Part shown: one piece after another, positions 45,609 through 57,057 of the stretch
How the letters are laid out: every line of letters begins with the position of its first letter
Position numbering within the stretch: the first letter of the stretch is position 1
From: Capronia americana
Lineage: Eukaryota > Ascomycota > Eurotiomycetes > Chaetothyriales > Herpotrichiellaceae
Direction of reading: 5' to 3'
Length of the DNA stretch: 64,000 nt
NCBI GenBank assembly: GCA_016110215.1
Contig: JADWQD010000003.1
Location: 1,364,001-1,428,000 of the forward strand
The notes under the pieces: generated by a model
Databases searched by the model: none
What the model saw: the letters and a program-made list of their open reading frames with translations, nothing else
What the model was told of the DNA's origin: nothing
Position numbers and translations under genes: made by a program

Positions 45609-48031
45609 ATGCCTCCATTCAAGGACGAGCATGTGCTCGTAAGTTCTTGTTTTGCCCCCCGCGCATCACTGGGACTACCTTCACTAACCCCTTCACTCAG
45701 ATCATTGCGCCCGGGTCGCAGATGACCGCAGCTCAACTTGGGCTACCGGAATCATTTACGCCTCCAAGGTATCGCTTCCCTACGCGCATGTTCCCGGGCG
45801 CCAACCCTGGAGAATGGGAACCGGTCAAAATACGAACAAAGGTTACGACGAAGCCGAAAGTGGTTGAAGCCATCCCTACAATCGAGCCTGCTGAACCGGT
45901 ACCGATTGAAGTCGACACGAAGACCGAAGCTCCGACAGATGGAGAATCGCAAGAGGTCGGGTCAACATCTCAGCAGGCAGACGGAGAACAGCCCAAGGTT
46001 GAGCAAGCTGATGCGGAGCAACCCAAGGTTGAGCGAGCTGATGCGGAACAACCACCAGCCATTGAGCAGCCGAACGGCGAGCAACCTAAAGCCGAGCAGC
46101 AAGATGGCAACCAACCCAGTGGCGACGAATCGAACGGCGTTCCAGTTACCAAGGAAGATGTCGAGATGAAAGAAGCGCCTCCCGCCGAAGAAGGTCCAAA
46201 ACCGGAGATACAAGACACAGAGATGGATCAAGTCCCTGTCGAACAATCCCAGCCCCAGGCGGAACCAGGTCAAGAAGAACCCCCTACTACAACCATCATC
46301 GACGAAGAAACCACTGAGTCATTCGAAGACGACCACTGGTCCACTGAAGGTGCCGTTTACCCCATAGTCGCAGGCCGCATAGAGAACTGGTCCTGCTTCT
46401 TTGCCCTTCTCAGCCATATCTACAACATGATCTCCCCGCCTTTCCACATGCCAGTATTATTCGTGGCCCAACCGTGTTGGTCAGCCCGTGACCACGAAAT
46501 GATTACCCAATATGTCTTCGAGAACTGGAAAATCCCCGCATTCTGTCTGATGGATTCGGCCTTGACAGCTTGTTACGCGTATGGGGTGCCCACTGCGTTG
46601 GTAGTGGATGTCGGCCATGAAAAATGTGACGTCAGTGCCGTTACGGAATTCCAAGTCAATGATATCGGACGAGGCCCTGCTCTTGCTGAATGTGGGGGAC
46701 GATCTATGACCAGGCGACTGCTCCAGGTGTTGGAGAAACAGGGGTTTGACGAGGACATGGCCGAGCAGTTGAAGAAGAGTCCCATTTGCGAAATCTTGCC
46801 TCCTGGTACTCCGTATCCAAAAGCTACGCCAAACAGCAAGGCTGCTCCTGCTGTCAACCCGGCTGCGGCGGCTTCTACAGGAGCGTTGGATTCCGGAGCC
46901 GGCGCAAAAGACGAGGAGGGGCTGAGACCGGGCCAGGCGCCTCGAGGACCTGGCGTCGGCACAACTGTCGGTGAAGAAGGTGTCAATGGTGAGGACGAGG
47001 ATAACGACGGGGTCCTCGACATTGCCGCTATTGTAGCCCGTGACAACGCTGCAGAAGTGCTTGCCAAGCGGGAACGAGAAAAAGCCGAGAAGGCAGCTGC
47101 AAAGAAAGCCTCTGCTGGTGAAGGGCCTCGAACAATTCGACTACGAAACTCCGAGAGAGAGCGAGCCACCTTCACCTATGTCGACTACGTCCCACTAGAT
47201 GAAGAATCTGCGACTGAGCAGCCCTTGAGCCGGAAGCGGAAGCGAGAGATTGAAGTTGGCGTGGAGCGGTTTATGGCGGCAAATCCTCCGCCTGGCACGT
47301 GTGATGGTATTATCGATGTTATTACGGAAGCGATGCATCATGCTGTCTTAAGTGTGCCTGACATCCCTCAGCGAGCAAACCTCTGGGACAACATAATCAT
47401 TCTCGGCAACGGAAGCCGCATCAGAGGTACTACACCGCCCTCCCTCCATCTTCCATGTTACTCGTGCTAACTAACGGATTCTGTAGGCTTCACACCCGCC
47501 TTACTAGCTGCCCTTAACTCACGATATGTCCTCTCCCCTTCCACCGCCACAATATTCACCTCCGAACTCCCCTCCAATTTCACCACCCCCGTCGCCACCC
47601 CCGGCACAAACACCCCCGTCCCAGGTCAGGGGAACCATCCCCTCCACCATCCAGCCGGCCACGGCGTGAACCCATTACTAGTAGCCGCAACGAAGAACAT
47701 GATGCAACCAAACTCACAACACTTGGCTGTGCCTGGCACGGCCACGGGCATTGGCACACCCGCCTCCCTAGACCCCAACCACCCCTTATCTTCGCACCAC
47801 CACCGTGGCCACAGCCAATCGCCCACGAGTATAAAAACCGTGAAGCCGCCCGAGTACTTTCCCGAGTGGAAGAATCCGGCCGTGGCAGGCATGGAAGAGG
47901 CGAGTTTCTTGGGCGCGCAGGTGGCGGCGAAGGTGGTGTTTATCGTGGATCAGGGTAACAGTAAAGGATTTCTCAGTCGGAGTGAGTATAACGAGTTGGG
48001 CCCGAGTGGAATCCATGAGTGTGCTATGTAG
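45609..48031 (+). CDS. ARP9: Actin-related protein Arp9 (SWI/SNF and RSC remodellers)
   Basis: This nuclear actin-related protein pairs with Arp7 (or Arp42-type partners) on the HSA helix of the remodeller ATPase. Exons are 45609-45638, 45701-47426 and 47487-48031, with introns of 62 and 60 bp; the product is 766 aa. The first exon encodes only MPPFKDEHVL, and joining gives the family start DEHVLIIAPGSQMTAAQLGLPESFTPPR in two pieces. The actin core is split by two long insertions. One (about residues 75-222) is Gln/Glu/Pro-rich with degenerate repeats of the type ADAEQPKVEQ. The second, Ala/Gly-rich and acidic, follows PGTPYP. Actin motifs that remain include LVVDVGHEKCDVSAV (the phosphate 2 region) and IIILGNGSRIRGF. 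Fungal Arp9 proteins usually carry insertions, but these are large. Confidence 0.9.
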
Positions 48032-48484
48032 GGTCGTGTTCTGCCATTCAATCAAGGGTCCTTGGGATTTGCGCTTTATGGGCCCGGCTTGGGAGGGAGG
48101 GCTCGGGAGGCTTGGAAAGTGCATTTGGTTGCATTGTGTGTTTCGGGTATTGTAGAAAAGGCAATGCAAGGCAAGGGAAACGCATTGCTAGGCAAAGCAT
48201 CAGAACGAAGTCCCTGGAAGCTCTGCCGGGGATGATGAGCCGGGCGTCCATGTACCATCCGCAATTGTGCCAACCTGAGGCTAGCACAGCCAGCATTGCG
48301 CTGTTGGCCATGAACCAGAATTTATTGATACGTGGATGCTCGAAGAAGGTCTGCTTTATCAGTGGGCCGCATCTATTTCGGTCTAAATATTCAGTGGCAC
48401 TCGGGAAGGCTTGTGACTGCTGGACTGTATTACTATATACACGAAAGAACCGGTGAAATCCATTATTTAGAGTGTTATTCATTA
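48032..48484. other. Convergent intergenic gap between ARP9 and ARV1
   Basis: This 0.45-kb gap lies between convergent stops and should contain both 3' UTRs. Imperfect GGCAA/GCAAG repeats appear around 48160-48200. No gene was seen. Confidence 0.5.
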
Positions 48485-49449
48485 TCAGCCTTTACCGAGC
48501 CAGGCTCTCATGAAGCGGTAAGCGGCGAGGAGGTCTCCCACTGGTCCAGTGTCTCGTGCTGACCCTACAAAGCTCAAGAACCACCCTTCCACCATCCACC
48601 TTGCGAGGAATCCCGAGACTGCCAATGTCGTCGCAATGACATACCCGCAGTCGAGAAGAATCAACAATGCCTCGATGTTGTTGAGAAGTACGGCCCAGCC
48701 CACGTAATTCGTCGCCCGAAACGCAAACCCAAACGAATCACCCTCTTTGGCCTCTGTTGGCCATATGACTAGCAAAATAGGGAACAGCTTGGTACAACTT
48801 GAGACGAGCAGGGCGGTGCTGATGGCGCTGGGGTTCGCGTGACTCGTTGCAACCGTTGTTCTCGCCTCCACAGTCGCATTAGAGGTTGTCGTGGGCGTCG
48901 CTTCCTCAGTGGCCAGACTCTGCCTTGGCTGACGAGCGACCAGGACTTTCGTCAAAGCGCGGATGATCCCATGCTGGGCAAACGTCGCCAGGACATTCAT
49001 GGTCAGGAAGAAGAGATACTGTGCCAGGATTGGCATTTCGCTGAGCCGTGAGTCGACGGGTCGCCCGCCGTTCCCGGCATTGGACTTCTCGACGCGTGCC
49101 CAAGTGATGTACACGTCGAAGAGGACAAGCAATGTGCCGAGTCTCAAGATGCTCGGGTCGAATTTGTCGTCCGAGCGTCCGAGCCGGTTGAACAGAAGGT
49201 GGCGGTAGACCTAGTCTCGGATCAAAATCTTGCACTCGAACAGATACTCGGTATACCTACTTGGGGTTTGATCAAGACCAAGTCAATAAACAAGACGACA
49301 AAATCGTGCTCGACATATTTGTCGGCGAATCGCTTGCAGTTGGGGCATTGTGTGAGACGGACTCCTTTCCCGAGAGTTCGATCGTCGGCTTTACTGTACA
49401 CGGTGTACAGCTCCTTGACAGGAGTGCTGCATGTGATGCATATCGGCAT
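48485..49449 (-). CDS. ARV1: Arv1, ER lipid homeostasis protein
   Basis: Arv1 is an ER membrane protein needed for sterol transport and for flipping early GPI precursors. Exons are 49449-49261 and 49210-48485, separated by a 50-bp intron; the product is 304 aa. The N-terminal Arv1 homology domain has a zinc-ribbon-like set Cys4, Cys7, Cys35 and Cys38 (CITC and CPNC), followed by RFADKYVEHDFVVLFIDLVLIKPQ up to the splice site and VYRHLLFNRLG after it. Several hydrophobic segments follow (about residues 88-105, 125-145, 180-205, 225-265), as expected for a multi-pass ER protein. A Thr/Ala-rich polar loop lies between them. The ATG at 49449 gives the usual MPICITC start. The gene diverges from the DHA2 transporter. 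Confidence 0.92.
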
Positions 49450-50128
49450 GCCTGCCTCGATGTGACTTTATTTCATCTGACGATGCGATGCGAAGAAAGA
49501 GACGATGAACTCGACGAGGAGAGACTGTGGAAATGGATGGGAGTCAAGCGGCCATTGGTTGAGATGCTCAGCCAATCAGCGAGGATTCCTCAATTGTGAC
49601 GATGGAGGAAGCTTTGCCGGCCGCTCAATTATTTCTCGCGCTCTCCTCCTTCACGCCTTCTCTCATCTCAAGATCGGGTGTTCGCAATATGGACTTGAAA
49701 CAGATTAAACGCTTCTGCCTTGTGAGGCTGCATCGATACTCCCAATCAAAGGCCAAGCTGGCGGCAGAAAGAGCGATTAACTTGCCACATCCAAAAGTCT
49801 TTTCATTTCGACGAATGCTCCGTGCTGGGCTTAGTCTCGTCTTGACCAAACCAAACGCGAAATCAACCATGCCATTTTCGGCTCTATTCGCGAAACGCTT
49901 CGCGGGCAGGTCCCCAAGCGATGAGGCTGTGGTATGGCCCTAGCGACAAAGAGAGTATCGTATTTGCTCTCGTATTATGGCTAGGAGGTGTAGTGGGAAA
50001 AGTATATCATGTCTTGACTTCCATCCCCCTTATTGAGTATTCCGTGCCCTTATTTCGTTCGTCCCCTTTTGCGTCCCGTCTCTGTTCAGAGGCTGATCGT
50101 GAACCTCGACGACTTCGCGCAACTCACA
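49450..50128. other. Divergent promoter region, ARV1 and DHA2 transporter
   Basis: This 0.68-kb stretch separates two divergent starts. A 115-codon frame (49596-49943) has no family and is probably chance. The transporter frame is open upstream to 50033 without an ATG, so the start at 50129 is preferred. Confidence 0.5.
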
Positions 50129-52369
50129 ATGATCATCTATACATATCGCAAAATCAGAGCATATCGTGCTCGCAAGGCTGCCGAAGCCAAGGAGCAAGAA
50201 CAAGCACAAGCAGGACCAATCGCAGGTGTAGATTCGCCAGCTGCCATACACGATACTTCGTTCTCAACAAAGGCCCCGAAAGCAAAGCCATGTCCACAGT
50301 GCACGCAGGAGAAGAGCAGGGTCCGCAAATACCGATGGAAGCTCCTTCTCTGTCTGACGCCTGCATTCTTCGTGGCCAGCCTCGACCTGACAATCGTGGC
50401 AACAGCCCTGCCGCAAATAGCATCACATTTCAACAAGTTTAACCAACTCAACTGGATCGTCACCGCGTTCACCCTGACTTCCACGGCCTTCATACCTGTC
50501 TTTGGTCAATTGGCCGATATCTTCGGCCGTCATGCCACCCTCCAGTGCGCTGTGGTGCTTCTGACCATTGGAAGCGTGCTCTGCGCAGCCGCACCAGATT
50601 GGGCCGTCTTGTTGCTTGGAAGGGCGCTGCAAGGAATAGGAACGGCGGGCATCTCAAACGTTGTCATGATTATTCTTGCCGATTTGGTCTCCCTCAGGGA
50701 GCAGGCTGTCAACACCAGTATCTTCCAATTGTTGAACGGGATCGGGTACAGTAAGTCTCATCTTTTCGCCCTGCTCCGCTCTGCCTATTGATCACCTGAA
50801 CACCACTTCTAACATGGACATTTTCCAGGCGTTGGCCCGGTCATTGGGGGATACCTAACCAATTCGAACTGGCGATACTGCTTCGTGCTCTGCGCGGGGG
50901 TCTCCGTCCTGAGCATCGTCTGCATATTCCTCCTCCGCAACGACCTCAAACCCGGCAAGGTCTCTGTGTCTCGTCCACCCGTCGGCCAATCCCGTCTCCA
51001 AGCACTGGCATCTGGCCTCTCGACGCTCGACTACGGCGGAATCGCCCTCTTCATCTTTGGCGTCGGGCTCGTCATTCTCGGCACTGCCTGGGGCGGTTCT
51101 ACCTACTCGTGGTCATCTGGTGCAGTGCTCTCGTCCTTGATTATCGGCTCCATCCTCTTCATCCTCTTCCTCGTCTACGAAATGCTTCTCTCCAACGACT
51201 CTGGCTTCCTCGCCCGCATGCTCCCGCGCGGCACCACGCCGATGATCCCTTCCTCAATCCTCCGCTCCAAGGACGTCAGCCTCGTCTGCGCGATCGCCTT
51301 CTCCACCGGCTCCGCCCTCTACAGCGTCTTCTACTTCATCGGCATCTACTTCACGCTCGTGGAGGCTTTCGAGGCATCCCATGCGGGTACCCAACTGCTG
51401 TATTATGTTCCCGGCATCGGCGTGGGCGTCTACCTCGCCATCTTCATCTGCAACGTCTACCCCCGGCAGACATTCCCCCCATTACTCCTCGGCACGATCG
51501 TCGAGACGGCGGGCATTTCGGCGCTGGCCTACGCGGTCAAAGCTCGCAACGAAACACTCGTCAACGTCATGATGGGCGTCGCCGGAGCGGGCACAGGCAT
51601 GCGCTTCATGCCCTCCAATCTCCACCTGGCAGGCATGTTCCGCGACCGCCTCGCCCCCGTGTATTCGGTCCTGCGCTTCGCGATGCCATTCGGCGGCACC
51701 TTGGCCCTCACGATCATGGGCTCGGTATTCCAGAACCAGATGAGCGAGTATTTCGGCGCCGATGCCGTCGTCATCACCACCAACAATGGAACATCAAACG
51801 CCACGGGCGGGACACTCAACCTGCACACTCAAGCCTCGCTTGACCTGATCAGCGATTTGCCACCCGCCACACAGGAGGCCATTCGCTCGCAGGGCGCCAC
51901 CGCGACCATGTGGGCGTTTATTTCCATATTGCCCATCCTGGCACTGAGTCTGCTGGCCAGCCTGTTCCTAGGGAACGTGTGGATCAGCAAGAAACAAGGG
52001 AAGAAGACGAACAACATCGATACTGAAGAGGGTGCTGCTGAGAAGCCAAAAGCGGCCACGACCACGACCACGACCACGACCACGCAGGATGGCCTGTGTA
52101 AGAGACATGCTGCTGCTGCTGCTGTTAGTGCTGCTGAGGGGACGGACGGTGCAGCAGCAGACGCGGCGGCCGAGGAGCAGAGAAACGAAGTCGAGTTCGT
52201 GAGCGAGGTGTACCTTCTTGCTGTCATGAGAGGGAACGTCAAGAGATTAAAGAGGAGAGGCGCCGCAGAGGCGAGGGTGCCCGCCGTTCAGGCGTCAAGC
52301 GGAGAAGGACAACATCTGCGGACGAGGTTGCACGAGACTGGTAATACCACCGTTCTAGAGAGCAAGTAA
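50129..52369 (+). CDS. MFS multidrug transporter, DHA2 (14-helix) family
   Basis: This is a predicted drug:proton antiporter of the plasma or vacuolar membrane. Exons are 50129-50750 and 50829-52369, with a 78-bp intron, giving 720 aa. An N-terminal polar segment of about 75 residues precedes 14 hydrophobic helices. Motif D1 region LDLTIVATALPQIASHF lies in helix 1. Motif A is seen as GQLADIFGRHATL after helix 2, and motif C-like GPVIGGYLT after the intron. The last 120 residues form an unusual cytosolic tail. It holds a run of Thr encoded by an ACGACC repeat (52066-52083), Ala-rich stretches encoded by GCT/GCAGCA repeats, and a basic end. Family members usually end soon after the last helix. 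Its stop is only 93 bp from the convergent NAGS stop. Confidence 0.9.
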
Positions 52370-52462
52370 CCTTGTTCGTCGTTAGGGTGGCTTGTGTATA
52401 ATGTAGATTTTAGATCTGTAATGACCTGTATACGACGTGTGAGTTGTTCGACTCCATCGTGC

Positions 52463-54421
52463 CTAATCTGCAATCCTTTTCCCATCCGCCCAGGTGGGTT
52501 TCACCGTCCGACAGACCCCTTCGTAATCAAGAAAAGTTTGACTTTTGTTCCCTTCGCCAACGAAAATGCCAGGGGTCGTCCAGAACATCGTCCAGTTCGT
52601 GCCCGGGATCTTCCACGTTCCTCTCGAGCGCTCAAAGTACCATTTGTTGACAGGATTGTCTTTTCGACTCCGCCAACAGACGCCATTAGGAAAGCAGCCT
52701 CGCACCATTGCGTTGAAAAGGATATCCGCCACGCCACCCGCTCCCTGAGATTTCTTCAGGACGGCAAATTTGTCGAGGTAGGGGACAAGTCGATCGGTGT
52801 CAGCGTCCGAGCATCCAGGAGGAGTTTCCCAGGTGAGGATTGCGCCGCCTTCGTACTCGCCTGCAATTATAACACCGGCAATGCGGTCGTTAACTCTTTT
52901 TAAATAGGCTTCGACGTCGAGTTTCCTGTTGAAAGAGTCATCGATGAGATATGTGAGGCGGTCGAGGTCGATCCTCGGATCAGTCAACTGCAATCGAGGC
53001 CTTGATGTGGCTGTCCAGGTCTGGGCTTCGGGATTGGGTAGCATGGTCACGGGCATGCCTCGCTTCACGACTGTCGATGTGATTAGAGGTATTGCCGACG
53101 CATCTTGTCCCAACCTGCCTGCCGGAAGGGAGGAAGAATATGCCGGCTTGTCTGTCAAGAGGTTGTGGATTAGAGGATTCTTCTGTCTTCTTGTGCCAAC
53201 ACTGGAGACTCCCTCGTCAGCCAACCTTGCTGAATTCGCAGCTTCAAACGGAGTCGTCAGCAGTGCCGAGGACGACGCCGGGAGCAGTCTCAGCGCCTCT
53301 TTAAACATTTTCAGATTGGAGGCATGCTTCTGTGACACAGCATCGTCTGTTGAACTTCGGAGCTCCTCCTGCAAGCCCGAGTATTCTTGCTCCAAGTTGA
53401 CAAAGACATGCTTCTTATCCACAGCTTTTGTGCTCGGGATTGGACCAATTTCGTCCACGACGATGATCCTGTCCAATGAAATGTTTTTATATCCTTGCTG
53501 CTCACCCACCTGGGACTTTACCGTGACACCCGCGAGTTCCTTGGTCAATGCTATGACTGCTTCATCGGCGCTGATGGAGACGGCCCGCGATTGCTCCACC
53601 GAGTAAGCAATAGGCAAGATGACGGGTATTCGGCCTCGTCTCAAGGGTCGAGTTAAGAGTTTTCGAAGGAAGACTTGGGGTCGACCATCCGCACCCAAAC
53701 TCAACACATTGTCAAGGATTCTGGCCCCGGGCCCGTGTAAGGAGTCAATAGCAGTGACGAGTCTGTTCGCGGCCAGAACCAGTTGCTGTCGGGTACCCTG
53801 TGGACTATCCTGTAGAGGCTCTTCCAAGACAACACAGGGTGCGATATCCAGTCGGGAGAGGGAAGACAGAGTCTGAGCAATCCCCTTCACGAGATCGTCG
53901 GCCATGGTTGCGACATCGCTAATCTTAACCAGCGCAACGTGTAGAAGCTCTTCCTCTTCAACTGTCTGCTCCTCCTCTTGCTCCTTTGCGAATTGAGTGA
54001 AGACTGGGCTTGCCTTTGAGGCTCGAGTTCGACCAAGCAGGTCTCCCGGTTCTACTTGAGCATGTGGATCCCGCGCGGCAGGCTTCTGCTCCCCAGTCGT
54101 CCTTGCCGGGCTCTTCAGCCGGGAGATATATGCCTTTGCATCTCTCTTTGTGGCGGCGGAGCTTAACAGGCTGGTGAAGAACTCCCTGTTTGCCAGACGC
54201 TGTCTAGCTCTCTCGCTAAAAGAGCTCTTCTTATCTTGCTCCAAGGCACCCTGGTTCTCGTACGACGGACGGTCATCAGTGCGTTGCGTGGGTTGGCTAG
54301 AATAAAACCGAGGACGACAACGGGCCGGGTGGGACAGGAGGTATGCTTTCAAGGTCTCAGCGGCAACATTGGTGGTGGGTAGGCAGTGGGTTCGACCATA
54401 TGTCATGGCTGTCTGGCTCAT
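52463..54421 (-). CDS. ARG2: N-acetylglutamate synthase, mitochondrial
   Basis: This enzyme makes N-acetylglutamate from glutamate and acetyl-CoA, the first step of arginine synthesis, in mitochondria. It is an intronless gene of 652 aa. The N-terminus is basic, hydroxyl-rich and free of acidic residues over the first 20 residues, fitting a presequence. An amino-acid-kinase-like domain fills about residues 165-450, including PVILPIAYS and RIIVVDEIGPIPS. The C-terminal GNAT domain (about 470-640) has RIAGVIIAGEYEGGAILTWE, AVLKKSQGAGGVADILFNAM and WYFERSRGTW, typical of the fungal NAGS family. The ATG at 54421 is the first in frame. The gene diverges from the dehydrogenase at 55192. Confidence 0.93.
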   Translation of the reverse strand: MSQTAMTYGRTHCLPTTNVAAETLKAYLLSHPARCRPRFYSSQPTQRTDDRPSYENQGALEQDKKSSFSERARQRLANREFFTSLLSSAATKRDAKAYISRLKSPARTTGEQKPAARDPHAQVEPGDLLGRTRASKASPVFTQFAKEQEEEQTVEEEELLHVALVKISDVATMADDLVKGIAQTLSSLSRLDIAPCVVLEEPLQDSPQGTRQQLVLAANRLVTAIDSLHGPGARILDNVLSLGADGRPQVFLRKLLTRPLRRGRIPVILPIAYSVEQSRAVSISADEAVIALTKELAGVTVKSQVGEQQGYKNISLDRIIVVDEIGPIPSTKAVDKKHVFVNLEQEYSGLQEELRSSTDDAVSQKHASNLKMFKEALRLLPASSSALLTTPFEAANSARLADEGVSSVGTRRQKNPLIHNLLTDKPAYSSSLPAGRLGQDASAIPLITSTVVKRGMPVTMLPNPEAQTWTATSRPRLQLTDPRIDLDRLTYLIDDSFNRKLDVEAYLKRVNDRIAGVIIAGEYEGGAILTWETPPGCSDADTDRLVPYLDKFAVLKKSQGAGGVADILFNAMVRGCFPNGVCWRSRKDNPVNKWYFERSRGTWKIPGTNWTMFWTTPGIFVGEGNKSQTFLDYEGVCRTVKPTWADGKRIAD

Positions 54422-55191
54422 GCTTCAGATTGTTGAGCCAGGGCGGAAGAACAGATGTCAATGAGAGATCTCAAGAACAGAACGCCCACAGTCAAGCAGC
54501 CTCTCATGGAAATTGAGTCACGCGGCACTCATTGACCTGCAGAAAATTTTTGTGACGCACATGCACACAAGCGAGGAGCAAGTGCATCGCACCAAACGCT
54601 GCTTCACCGCCCGCAAACCACGGGGCGTCATTGGTGTTTGCAGCAGGCACTATCAAGACCCTTGGCAGGGGCACAAGGGCAAACCCAGGCGTGCCTAGCC
54701 TGTTGTCGGGAGGGGCACCTTCTCCAATTCGAACATACTCGGTGATTATTTCTCGGTCGAAGTGTCGAAGTCCAGTCTCGCGCGTCGCTCTTTTCAGGAC
54801 GTATGAACCCGCGGTCCTCATTGCAAATTGCTGACAACTTACAACATAAAGCCAACGACCCGTGTTTTCCCGGGACTGGTGGAAGTCCAACCTCGTGTAC
54901 GAGAGGGCAAGGTACGAGCCCATATGTGTTGATAGCATGAACTTTTTGTCAGCTTCGGAATCTCCCCGCAAGGTCGAAAGTACGACGATCAACGTCATGA
55001 TGGGACACGGGGAGAAACGGAAAAGGCTCGCGTCTTGTACGATCAACTCCAATAACTATTGAAATATAAATGCTTGCAAGGCCTCAGGAAGGTAACAAAG
55101 AGCACCGATAGAAGTCTACTGGCAGCACTGCGTCTTCTCTTACTCTGACTACACTTCACTCTCAATTTGTACCTCAACTGACCCTGCAAAG
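54422..55191. other. Divergent promoter region, NAGS and dehydrogenase
   Basis: This 0.77-kb stretch separates two divergent starts. A minus-strand frame at 54504-55052 is open for 182 codons but begins TTG and has no family; it is probably chance. No known arginine-control site was recognised. Confidence 0.5.
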
Positions 55192-56158
55192 ATGGCACCT
55201 CAATTGGCATGGCTGGGTCTAGGGAATATGGGCAGGGTGAGTACCTTGTGCTCAATGCAAAGTCGAGCTGAACTGACCACTGCTCAAGGGCATGTCCAAG
55301 AACATCGTAGAAAAGGGCAACCTCGACAAGCCTCTGATCCTCTACAATCGCACCATTGAGAAAGCCCACGACTTCTCAGCCAAAGTCGGCAACGCGACAG
55401 TCGCTTCCTCCATCCAAGAAGCCGCCTCTAAAGCAGACATTATCTTCTACTGCCTAGGTGAAGACCCATCAGTGCTGGAGACACTTGAAGAGATCCTCAA
55501 GGTGGATGTCAAAGGAAAGATCATCGTGGACTGCAGCACCGTCCATCCAGACACAACCGCAAAAGAAGCCAAATTGGTAGAAGAGAAAGGCGGCGACTTT
55601 GTCGCATGCCCCGTATTCGGTGCGCCAGCAATGGCCGACGCAGGCCAACTGATCTGTGTCATCGCGGGCAAAGCAGAAGCAGTGCAAAAGGTGATACCAT
55701 ACTGCAAAGGTGTGATAGGCCGAGCGAACATCGACTTCTCCGGTCAAGAACCTAGCAAGGCAACCCTGCTCAAGGTGATCGGCAACACATTTATTGTGGG
55801 CATGGTCACGGCGCTTTCAGAGGGCCACGTCGTGGCAGAGAAGTCTGGCCTGGGCGTTGACGAACTGCACAAGTTCATTGAAGTCATGTTCCCCGGCCCA
55901 TATACCGCTTATTCAAACAGATTAAAGACGGGGGATTATTATACTCGCCCGGAACCTCTGTTTGCCGTTGACCTGGCACGAAAGGATGCCAGACACGCAA
56001 TGAACTTGGCTGAAAAGAGTGGCTGTCGGATGAGGCAGGTTGAGTTGGCCGATTCGTACTTGAAGACCGTGAAGGAGCAGAAGGGCGAGAAGGGCGATAT
56101 CGCCGGTATCTACGGCGCGGTAAGGATGCAGGGCGGTTTGCCGTTTGACAACCAATAA
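55192..56158 (+). CDS. NAD(P)-dependent beta-hydroxyacid dehydrogenase (3-hydroxyisobutyrate dehydrogenase-like)
   Basis: This oxidoreductase belongs to the 6-phosphogluconate/3-hydroxyisobutyrate dehydrogenase superfamily. Exons are 55192-55236 and 55289-56158; the intron is 52 bp; the product is 304 aa. The Rossmann motif GLGNMGRGM spans the intron (residues 9-17). The substrate-binding DCSTVHPDTT motif lies near residue 97. The catalytic Lys177 is in LLKVIGNTF, with Asn181 four residues on. The pattern ends in a C-terminal all-alpha domain (PLFAVDLARKDARHAMNLAE). No strong mitochondrial presequence is seen, so a cytosolic glyoxylate/succinic-semialdehyde reductase-like role is as likely as valine breakdown. 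Substrate cannot be decided here. Confidence 0.9.
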
Positions 56159-56539
56159 GCCCGGGCAGGCCTCGCATTTAGTGAGGCAAGGCCACGCAGA
56201 AAGTCCATAGCACAGAACAAGAACGTGGGATGCAACATCGTCCGCATGACACGGACTCGAGGTTATTTCCTGCAAAGAACAAACCGTCTTTTCCAACAGG
56301 GTCTGATCCACCAATTTTGTGAGAGCGTACGGAGTACTTCTGCTACACATCATGCGACCTTCCTCACTGTCACACTGCTCCTTCGCTAAAGCCATCCCCT
56401 GCAATGTACTAATCGTGCAACGCAAGCAACCCGGGCAGGGCAACAAGTGAAGCGGACGGTACGAGTAGAAGAAGTGAAGAAGAAGTAATGACCCGCCAGC
56501 CAATGTATCTTCGGATAAGACAAGCCCCTTCGGTTAAAC

Positions 56540-56990
56540 GAATGAGTGAATGAATGGCGGTGGATGGTGGATGGTGGATGGTGGATATGTAGAGAGGTGA
56601 TCGACAAGCCGATCCGTTCTCCTGTCCCATTCACCCCCATCCCATCCCATCCCATCCCATCCCATTGCCGAGCACACCACAGCACGCAGGGTCACGGCAG
56701 GGCAGGGCAGGGCGGACTGCATCATGCAATGCAATGCGATGCGATGCGCTGCGATGCACAGTTCTTTCTCTTCTTTCCACTCCGGAATCCGGCACCTAGT
56801 AAATCCTGTCCGACCGGGGGGTGGGTGTGTGTGTGTGTGTGTGTGTGTGTTGAAAGGACAGGACAGGACAGGACAGGACGGGAAGGGCAGTAGAGCGAAG
56901 GGGAGGGGGAAGCTGTAATGTATTATGTATAGTAAAAACAGAAAGACAGAGGCACGGCACCCCGTACCCTGTATACATATTCGTTATCTA

Positions 56991-57057
<67 letters not shown>

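Noticed and set aside
54504..55052. 182-codon minus-strand frame between NAGS and the dehydrogenase
   Set aside because: Starts at TTG, has no family and occupies a divergent promoter region.
56991..57056. CRISPR-like array
   Set aside because: The repeat has no spacers; it is a plain hexamer microsatellite in a eukaryotic genome.
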